Part shown: positions 1 through 4,957 of the stretch, one piece after another | Layout: every line of letters begins with the position of its first letter | How positions within the stretch are numbered: the stretch's first letter is position 1 | Assembly: GCA_904502105.1 (NCBI GenBank) | Contig: CAJGDF010000101.1 | Location: 1-6,549, forward strand | Direction of reading: 5' to 3' | Source: an uncultured Clostridia bacterium | GTDB lineage: Bacteria; Bacillota; Clostridia; Oscillospirales; UBA644 | Length of the DNA stretch: 6,549 nucleotides | Made by a program: the position numbers and the translations under genes | The notes under the pieces: generated by a model | Told to the model about the DNA's origin: nothing | Database searches by the model: none | What the model saw: only the letters and a program-made list of their open reading frames with translations

Positions 1-1273
1 ATGCAGCTTCAAGTGATGCCGCTGTTTTGAACAATATGCCGTTCTTTGCGCCTACACCGCTGCCGACCATTACCGCAACGGGTGTTGCGAGGCCGAGCGC
101 ACAAGGACAACTTATAACGAGAACACTTATTGCTCTTGCGAGCGCAAAACCGAATGCTTGTCCCACGGCAAGCCATACAATAAGGGTAATTATGGCAATC
201 GCAATGACTGTCGGAACAAATATGCCCGAAACCTTGTCAGCAAGCTTCGCAACAGGAGCTTTTGTTGAAGCCGCGTTTTCAACAAGTTCGATAATTTTGC
301 TCAGAGCGGTGTCTTCGCCGACATGAGTTGCTTTGCATACAAGAAATCCGTTCTGGTTTATCGTTGCGGCACTTACTTTGCTTCCGACTGTCTTATCAAC
401 GGGAAGGCTTTCGCCTGTAAGAGCAGATTCGTTAACTGCGCTTTCGCCTTCGGTAACGATTCCGTCTGCAGGAATACTTTCGCCCGGGCGAACTGTGAAA
501 ATATCACCCTGAACAAGATCTTCTGCGGATATTTCGATCTCTTGTCCGTCACGTATAACTCTTGCTGTCTTAGGCGAAAGGTCCATAAGCTTCTTTATTG
601 CATCGGTTGTTTTACCTTTACTTCTTGCTTCGAGCATTTTGCCAACGGTTATCAGAGCAAGTATCATTGCCGCTGATTCAAAATAAAGCCCGTGGAGAAG
701 CTCATGTGACGGTTCTTTTGTCATCATAAAAACAATTGCCGTACTGTATGCAAATGCTGCACCGCTTCCGAGTGCAACAAGCGTGTCCATATTCGGTGCA
801 CGCCTGATAATTCCTTTAAAACCATTGATAAAGAATTTTTGATTGATTATCATAACAAGTGCCGAAATTATCATTTGCGCAAGCGCCGCTGCTGTTGGAT
901 TTTCTGCTAAAAAATAGGGTAGGGGAAGCCCCACCATGTGTCCCATAGAAATGTACATAAGTGGGATCAACAATATCAACGAAGCCACCAGTCTTTTCAG
1001 AATATGCTTTGTTTCTGTGTCTTTTAACGGCTCATCGGTTTCTTTTTTTCTGTTTTTCTTTTCACCGTCAGCCGATTCCGCTCCGTATCCGGCGGCTTTT
1101 ACTGCTGAACATATCTCTTCATCACTTAAATTTTCGCCTGAAACAGTCATTGAGTTTGTAAGAAGGCTGACACTTACCTCACAAACACCGCTTACTCCCT
1201 TTGCCGCTTTTTCAACGTGTGCTGAGCATGCCGCACAGGTCATGCCTGTAACTTTATATTTTTTCGTTTCCAT
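1..1273 (-). CDS. copA: Copper-exporting P1B-type ATPase CopA, N-terminal 424 residues (cut by left window edge)
   Basis: This is an integral membrane pump that hydrolyses ATP to export Cu(I) from the cytoplasm. Translating the minus strand from 1273 gives an open frame to the window edge. One heavy-metal-associated domain (about residues 5-67) has the metal site GMTCAAC (C13, C16). Hydrophobic segments follow at about 95-118, 126-145, 162-185 and 196-212, then the actuator domain with TGES at 286-289. Two more hydrophobic segments lie at about 350-371 and 378-400; the second holds the transport-site motif CPC at 389-391 (context [11 protein letters not shown]), the signature of Cu(I)/Ag(I) pumps. 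The phosphorylation motif DKTGT, the nucleotide-binding domain and the last two membrane segments lie off the left edge, so completeness cannot be judged. The start ATG overlaps the csoR stop by one base (TAATG), with GAGGAA nine bases upstream, which suggests translational coupling. Identity as a Cu P1B ATPase is secure; the name copA rests on that and on the csoR neighbour. Confidence 0.95.
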   Translation of the reverse strand, partial: METKKYKVTGMTCAACSAHVEKAAKGVSGVCEVSVSLLTNSMTVSGENLSDEEICSAVKAAGYGAESADGEKKNRKKETDEPLKDTETKHILKRLVASLILLIPLMYISMGHMVGLPLPYFLAENPTAAALAQMIISALVMIINQKFFINGFKGIIRRAPNMDTLVALGSGAAFAYSTAIVFMMTKEPSHELLHGLYFESAAMILALITVGKMLEARSKGKTTDAIKKLMDLSPKTARVIRDGQEIEISAEDLVQGDIFTVRPGESIPADGIVTEGESAVNESALTGESLPVDKTVGSKVSAATINQNGFLVCKATHVGEDTALSKIIELVENAASTKAPVAKLADKVSGIFVPTVIAIAIITLIVWLAVGQAFGFALARAISVLVISCPCALGLATPVAVMVGSGVGAKNGILFKTAASLEAA

Positions 1274-1590
1274 TATTTTAATTTCCTCATGAGTTCAACG
1301 GTTTCCGAAACAACATCCGTGTTTCCCTCTTTTATTTTTTCGACGACGCAAGTTTCCATATGTTCCTTTAAAACAACATATGCAAAGCTTTCCAATGCAC
1401 TTTCGATGGCCGCAACCTGTGTTAAAATATCACCGCAATACCGTCCGTCATCTATCATATTGATTATTCCGCCGATCTGTCCGGATATTCTGTTTAGTCT
1501 GTTTTTTAACAGCCTGACGGTTTCTTCGCTTCTCGGAGTTTTTTTATATGAACAGTTTTCACATTTTTCTTCGTAGCATTTACAATCCAT
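1273..1590 (-). CDS. csoR: CsoR-family copper-sensing transcriptional repressor
   Basis: This 105-residue cytoplasmic all-helical repressor binds operator DNA when metal-free and releases it on binding Cu(I). The diagnostic Cu(I) ligand set is intact: C52, H77 and C81, with the Cys-x24-His-x3-Cys spacing of known CsoR proteins, and Y51 precedes the first cysteine (RYCGDILTQ). The core [13 protein letters not shown] at about 30-42 matches the family's first helix. That triad argues for copper sensing rather than the RcnR/InrS (Ni/Co), FrmR (formaldehyde) or CstR (persulfide) branches. Before the domain is a short N-terminal extension with four extra cysteines (C3, C5, C10, C13) of unknown role. 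The start is forced, since the next in-frame Met is residue 45; AGAAAGG lies nine bases upstream. It is the first gene of a two-gene operon with copA and is very likely autoregulated through two operators at its promoter. Confidence 0.95.
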   Translation of the reverse strand: MDCKCYEEKCENCSYKKTPRSEETVRLLKNRLNRISGQIGGIINMIDDGRYCGDILTQVAAIESALESFAYVVLKEHMETCVVEKIKEGNTDVVSETVELMRKLK

Positions 1591-1608
1591 GTTTTATTAC
1601 CTTTCTGA

Positions 1609-1625
1609 ATACCCCTATGGGGTAT
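1609..1625. promoter_or_regulatory. CsoR operator, promoter-proximal copy
   Basis: The sequence ATACCCCTATGGGGTAT has perfect 7-base inverted arms (ATACCCC/GGGGTAT) around a 3-base centre. G/C-tract dyads flanked by AT are the known CsoR target type. It lies just downstream of the csoR -10, across the predicted start of transcription, where a bound repressor would block initiation. Confidence 0.85.
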
Positions 1626-1629
1626 TTTT

Positions 1630-1658
1630 ATTATATACCCCATAGGGGTATTTGTCAA
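1630..1658 (-). promoter_or_regulatory. csoR-copA promoter
   Basis: Read on the minus strand, there is a consensus -35 TTGACA (1658-1653), a 17-base spacer and a consensus -10 TATAAT (1635-1630). Transcription should begin near 1623. A perfect consensus promoter implies strong expression when not repressed, which fits the two overlapping CsoR operators. Confidence 0.9.
1635..1651. promoter_or_regulatory. CsoR operator, copy inside the -35/-10 spacer
   Basis: The sequence ATACCCCATAGGGGTAT has the same 7-base arms as the neighbouring operator but the complementary centre (ATA instead of TAT), so the two sites are inverted copies of each other. Their centres are 26 bp apart, with a 9-base AT spacer between them. 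This copy fills almost all of the 17-base gap between the csoR -35 and -10, so CsoR and RNA polymerase should compete directly. Confidence 0.88.
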
Positions 1659-1742
1659 TCCTTTTGGGAACCACTTAGATGAATTTAAAGAGAGTTTTAT
1701 TTTTTGTCTTTTTTTTGTTGAAATTCTTTTTGTTCGAAATTG
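1659..1742. other. Divergent intergenic spacer with no recognisable gene
   Basis: This AT-rich, T-run-containing stretch separates the csoR promoter from the lipoprotein promoter. I see no convincing terminator, operator or small gene here. An open frame does run through it into the lipoprotein gene, but most of it lies upstream of that gene's own promoter. Confidence 0.5.
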
Positions 1743-1771
1743 TAGACATAATCTCTGTGTTATGGTATAAT
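1743..1771 (+). promoter_or_regulatory. Promoter of the first solute-binding lipoprotein gene
   Basis: TAGACA (five of six matches to the -35 consensus) is followed by a 17-base spacer and TATAAT at 1766-1771. A TG at 1763-1764 makes this an extended -10. The DNA upstream (1680-1742) is very T-rich, which could help polymerase binding. No clear operator is seen. Confidence 0.8.
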
Positions 1772-1789
1772 TATTGTAAATTTAAAGTT

Positions 1790-1795
1790 AAGGAG
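1790..1795 (+). promoter_or_regulatory. Ribosome binding site that fixes the lipoprotein start
   Basis: AAGGAG lies six bases before the ATG at 1802. It decides in favour of this start over the in-frame ATG at 1679, which lies upstream of the promoter. Confidence 0.9.
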
Positions 1796-1801
1796 ACTAT
1801 T

Positions 1802-3268
1802 ATGAAAAAGGTAATATGTTTATTTTTATCTTCTCTTCTTTTGATTGCTCTTATATCTTGCGGTCAGGCTGAAGAAGAGGTATTTGACGTTGATTTTAAC
1901 GGCGAAGCTGTTGCAACAGGTTTTGACGGACTTGAGATCAAATTCTTGTCGTCTTTCTATTCCGGTAATAATAATGTAGAAAGCGATAATATTCTCGGAT
2001 ATCCCGTAGGTACAGGACTTTCCGATCTTGTTTCCGAAAGAATTAAAGAGGTTGAAACTAACTACGACTGCAACATTAATCTTGAATACAAAACATGGTC
2101 AGATTTTTCCAGTGCATTTTCAAGCGGTATTGCAGGCGGTGTTACTCCTTGTGAGCTTGCTTTTGTAACATCCTTTGATATTTATTCATGGGCAAAGGCC
2201 GGTTATCTTGCCGGTATCAATAACGAGCTCGGTGACTACATCGACTATACAAACAGCAGCAAATGGGGCGAAGCAACACTTCTCGAATGTGTTTTCTATA
2301 AAGATGATCTTTACGGTCTTCTTCCTGCTGCTTGGCCGGATCTTATCTATTCTTCTTTCGGTTATCCCCTTGTTGCTAATATGGATCTTATTTCCACTTC
2401 CGGTGGCGATGATCCCCGTGAACTTTATGAACAGGGTATCTGGAACTGGGCAACATTCAATGAACAGCTTGAAAAGTGTACTGTTGTAGAAGGTACTGAA
2501 ACAAGAGTATACGGTCTCACAGCTCACTCCCCTTACTTCTCTGAAATGATTCTTGGCTCTAACGGTATTGCTCTTGCAAGAATTGACGGTAAGGTTTCTC
2601 TTAGATGCGGTTTCTTTGAATCTCAGCTTCTTGCTGCAGCAGATGAAGTCCGTCACGTAATCTACGGTCCTCTTGCTTATACCTTTGATAAAATATCCGA
2701 ACCTGATCCCAACGTGGTAACTGCAAAATTCTGCGCTGAAGAGGCTTGCTATTCCTTTATGCCTACCAAATTCGTTTTCGGTGTATGGGGAGATGTAGCT
2801 CAGTCTGTTGATAACTATGCTATTCTTCGTACACCTGTAGGTCCTGATGTTCCCGCAGATCATGCTTTTGGTATTTATGACGGTATGACCTATACCTTAA
2901 CATTCCCGACATCCACCATTAACCATAATATCGAAGCTGCTGCTATTGTTGCAGATGCTATTTTTGAACCTCTCACAGGTTATGAAACAATCGAAGATGT
3001 TAAAGCATATATGACTCATAACAACTTCTTTGATGACCGTGATGCTGAAGCTTTCTATGATATTCTCGATAATGCAGCGTATAATCACTTCTATTCCGCA
3101 GGCGGTGCTGTAAGAAACATTTCCGCAGAAATCGGTCGTTCGGATACTCCCGTTTCCGAGCTCCTTGAAAGATATGAATCTGAAGTTAACGGATTCTTTG
3201 AAAATGCAGTTGGTGATATGCTTCAGGCATATGCTGTTCTTTATCCCGATCTCGAAACAGTTGAATAA
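1802..3268 (+). CDS. Extracellular solute-binding lipoprotein, probable sugar ABC importer component (paralogue 1)
   Basis: This 488-residue protein is predicted to be lipid-anchored outside the cell membrane and to deliver a ligand to an ABC importer. Residues 1-19 are a lipoprotein signal peptide (MKK, hydrophobic core, LISC lipobox), and C20 is the modified cysteine. A short acidic linker (EEEVFDVD) precedes the globular part. Family 1-type binding-protein traits include DDPRELYEQGIWNWATF, the usual 'DDP-ELY-G-WTW' block, and NYAILRTPVGPDV, which resembles the 'P-GPD' segment of this family. The core YKDDLYGLLPAAWPDL (166-181) is aromatic-rich, as expected of a sugar cleft. Seven mature cysteines (90, 117, 163, 226, 269, 311, 316) are unusual for such a protein, and all are conserved in the next gene. 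It has its own promoter and terminator, so it is probably monocistronic. No permease or ATPase is nearby, so partner and ligand are unknown. A non-transport binding or sensing role is possible. Confidence 0.8.
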   Translation: MKKVICLFLSSLLLIALISCGQAEEEVFDVDFNGEAVATGFDGLEIKFLSSFYSGNNNVESDNILGYPVGTGLSDLVSERIKEVETNYDCNINLEYKTWSDFSSAFSSGIAGGVTPCELAFVTSFDIYSWAKAGYLAGINNELGDYIDYTNSSKWGEATLLECVFYKDDLYGLLPAAWPDLIYSSFGYPLVANMDLISTSGGDDPRELYEQGIWNWATFNEQLEKCTVVEGTETRVYGLTAHSPYFSEMILGSNGIALARIDGKVSLRCGFFESQLLAAADEVRHVIYGPLAYTFDKISEPDPNVVTAKFCAEEACYSFMPTKFVFGVWGDVAQSVDNYAILRTPVGPDVPADHAFGIYDGMTYTLTFPTSTINHNIEAAAIVADAIFEPLTGYETIEDVKAYMTHNNFFDDRDAEAFYDILDNAAYNHFYSAGGAVRNISAEIGRSDTPVSELLERYESEVNGFFENAVGDMLQAYAVLYPDLETVE

Positions 3269-3277
3269 TTTTTATAT

Positions 3278-3310
3278 AAAGAGCTTCTTTAATAAGGGGC
3301 TCTTTTTTTT
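3278..3310 (+). terminator. Intrinsic terminator after lipoprotein paralogue 1
   Basis: A 12-bp stem (AAAGAGCTTCTT with AAGGGGCTCTTT, including two G-T pairs) closes a TAAT loop and runs into a T tract ending at 3310. It begins ten bases after the stop codon, immediately before the promoter of the next gene, and so insulates the two paralogues. Confidence 0.9.
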
Positions 3311-3313
3311 GTG

Positions 3314-3342
3314 TTGACAAAAAGTAGGATATATGTTATAAT
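3314..3342 (+). promoter_or_regulatory. Promoter of the second solute-binding lipoprotein gene
   Basis: Consensus TTGACA (3314-3319), a 17-base spacer and consensus TATAAT (3337-3342), with TG at 3334-3335 giving an extended -10. This is a very strong predicted promoter, starting only four bases after the preceding terminator's T tract. Confidence 0.9.
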
Positions 3343-3360
3343 TAATTAAAATATATAACA
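3334..3360. repeat. Perfect 7-base inverted repeat over the -10 of lipoprotein gene 2 (possible operator)
   Basis: TGTTATA (3334-3340) and TATAACA (3354-3360) are perfect inverted arms around 13 AT-only bases, overlapping the -10 and the likely transcription start. The position suits a repressor site. The local DNA is so AT-rich that chance is a real alternative, and I did not find the same dyad at the other two plus-strand promoters. Confidence 0.35.
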
Positions 3361-3384
3361 AAATTGGGAAAAGAGGTTCTGACA

Positions 3385-4827
3385 ATGAAAAAGAAAACAG
3401 TATCCGTTTTGAGTTTTGTATTAGCGGCTTTTATGGTTGCTTCTTTGATCTCGTGCTCTCAACCTCAAGAGGAAATATTTGATCTTGATATTTCCGGAGA
3501 AGACGTTGTCGGTTTTGGCGGTCTTGAATTAACCATCGCAAGCTATTTCGATTCAACGAACGGTGCTTTGGTTGATGAAAATGTTCTTGGATACGGTATA
3601 GGTACAGGTCTTGCCGACCATGCAACCCAGCGAATTGCCGATGTCGAAAAAGCTTTGGATTGCAAGATAAATGCGATATATATGAGCAATTTCAATTCAG
3701 CTTTTACTTTCGGTATGTCTGTCGGAACAGCTCCTTGCGATATAATGTTTGTTCCTTCCATGAGTTATTATTCATGGATGAAAGCAGGCTATCTTTCAAG
3801 CATTTCGTCTCTTGGTGATTATATCGACTATACTGACAGTGAAAAATGGGGCACTCCGATGCTCCTTGAATGTTTGTGTTATAAAGACGATCTTTACGGT
3901 CTTTTGCCTGCCGCATGGCCCGATCTGGTGTATTCCTCTTTCGGATATCCCCTTGTTGCCAGTATGAACCTTATTTCGGCGGTTGCCGGTGATGATCCAC
4001 GTGAATTATACGAACAGGGATTGTGGACATGGGAAACATTTAGTGAGCAGATCCAAAAATGTACCGTTGTTGAGGGTACTGAAACGAAAATCTGGGGACT
4101 TGGGGGACATACTCCGTATCTTTCCGAGATGTTTTTCCGTTCAAACGGCGTTTCTCTTACCAGAATTAAAGATAAACTCTCTTTCACTTGCGGTTATTAT
4201 GAACCCGGTTCATTCAATGCTATAGAATATGTCCGTACTCTTCGTTCTGGCGATCTTTCTCATACATACGATCCTACAAACGACGTTCTCGGCGTTGTTA
4301 ACAATTTCTGCGATGGTCTCGTCTGCTACTCGTTTAACCCCGCTCAGTATATTTACGGTACTTTCGGAACTATCTCGAAAGAAGTTGAAAATTTTGCTAT
4401 TCTTCGTACTCCTGCAGGCCCCGATGTTGATCCGGGCTATACCGGCGGCGTTTATCATGCGATGAACTATACTATTTCTTTCCCGTCTATTACCGATAAT
4501 ATCGATGCGGCTGCAATGGCTGTTGATGCGATATTTGAACCTTTTGATGAATACCCATCGTTTGATGCTATTAAAGAGTATATGACTCATAATAACTTCT
4601 TTGATAAACGCGATGCGGAAGCTTTCTTTGATATTTGTCTGAATTCAAGTTATAACTATTTCTACACTGCCGGCGGAGGCGCACGCAGTATTCCCGAAAA
4701 TGCTCCTTCCTCAGAAAAGTCTGCGGCAGAACTTATTGACGGTTACAGAAATATTATGGACGAAATGTTTGCCACTTCTATCGGGGACACCCTTAACGGC
4801 TACGTTGCAATGTTTGGTGAAGAATAA
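3385..4827 (+). CDS. Extracellular solute-binding lipoprotein, probable sugar ABC importer component (paralogue 2)
   Basis: This is a 480-residue paralogue of the preceding lipoprotein, with the same predicted role as a membrane-anchored ligand receptor. The signal peptide spans residues 1-23 with lipobox LISC and anchor C24, followed by the same short linker (EEIFDLD). The block from Y166 to E273 aligns without gaps to the same residue numbers in paralogue 1, with about 70% identity by hand count. YKDDLYGLLPAAWPDL and DDPRELYEQG are identical; the N-terminal third diverges more. A second conserved block is YMTHNNFFDKRDAEAFFDI near 399. All seven mature cysteines of paralogue 1 recur (93, 118, 163, 226, 269, 309, 314), plus an extra C165. 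The ATG at 3385 is preferred over the in-frame TTG at 3364, because AGAGG lies eight bases upstream and MKKKTVSV begins a proper signal peptide. It lies between its own promoter and terminator. The ligand is unknown; divergence outside the core suggests it may differ from that of paralogue 1. Confidence 0.8.
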   Translation: MKKKTVSVLSFVLAAFMVASLISCSQPQEEIFDLDISGEDVVGFGGLELTIASYFDSTNGALVDENVLGYGIGTGLADHATQRIADVEKALDCKINAIYMSNFNSAFTFGMSVGTAPCDIMFVPSMSYYSWMKAGYLSSISSLGDYIDYTDSEKWGTPMLLECLCYKDDLYGLLPAAWPDLVYSSFGYPLVASMNLISAVAGDDPRELYEQGLWTWETFSEQIQKCTVVEGTETKIWGLGGHTPYLSEMFFRSNGVSLTRIKDKLSFTCGYYEPGSFNAIEYVRTLRSGDLSHTYDPTNDVLGVVNNFCDGLVCYSFNPAQYIYGTFGTISKEVENFAILRTPAGPDVDPGYTGGVYHAMNYTISFPSITDNIDAAAMAVDAIFEPFDEYPSFDAIKEYMTHNNFFDKRDAEAFFDICLNSSYNYFYTAGGGARSIPENAPSSEKSAAELIDGYRNIMDEMFATSIGDTLNGYVAMFGEE

Positions 4828-4838
4828 AATATTATTTG

Positions 4839-4869
4839 TCGGCTTTTCTTTTGAAGAGCCGATTTTTTT
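4839..4869 (+). terminator. Intrinsic terminator after lipoprotein paralogue 2
   Basis: A 10-bp stem (TCGGCTTTTC with GAAGAGCCGA, one T-G pair) closes a TTTT loop and is followed by seven Ts. It begins 11 bases after the stop codon and separates the lipoprotein gene from the hydrolase promoter. Confidence 0.9.
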
Positions 4870-4887
4870 AAAATATGTAAATTTTTC

Positions 4888-4916
4888 TTGACATAGGCTT
4901 TTATATGTGCTAAAAT
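4888..4916 (+). promoter_or_regulatory. Promoter of the glycoside hydrolase gene
   Basis: Consensus TTGACA (4888-4893), a 17-base spacer and TAAAAT (4911-4916, five of six matches), with TG at 4908-4909 as an extended -10. In the leader, a small 4-bp dyad (ACAC at 4935, GTGT at 4945) places the putative ribosome binding site AAAGG in its loop; this is too short to claim as regulatory. Confidence 0.85.
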
Positions 4917-4957
4917 AGTATCTATATGAAATAAACACGAAAGGGTGTAATTCAAAT

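Noticed and set aside
27..1292. Plus-strand open frames over the copper genes
   Set aside because: They lie opposite the copA reading frame, which carries clear domain motifs. Their translations resemble no family and have no supporting ribosome binding sites.
1690..1722. Possible hairpin (AAAGA...TCTTT) followed by a T run upstream of the first lipoprotein
   Set aside because: The stem is only about five A/T-rich pairs with a long loop. It is too weak to call a terminator, and no gene ends just before it.
1679..1801. Upstream extension of the first lipoprotein frame, starting at ATG 1679
   Set aside because: This start lies before the likely promoter at 1743-1771 and has no good ribosome binding site. 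Starting there would bury the lipoprotein signal peptide inside the protein. ATG 1802 has AAGGAG and a proper signal sequence.
2186..2863. A 225-residue minus-strand open frame
   Set aside because: It is antisense to the well-supported lipoprotein gene and has no recognisable domain. It is a by-product of that gene's codon bias.
3364..3384. TTG start for the second lipoprotein
   Set aside because: It would add seven residues before a normal MKKK signal peptide. The AGAGG ribosome binding site is correctly spaced for ATG 3385.
4210..4590. Minus-strand open frame inside the second lipoprotein gene
   Set aside because: It is a shadow of the real frame, without its own promoter, ribosome binding site or family resemblance.
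4926..4934. ATG AAA TAA mini-frame in the hydrolase leader
   Set aside because: Two codons with no ribosome binding site, most likely chance in AT-rich DNA.
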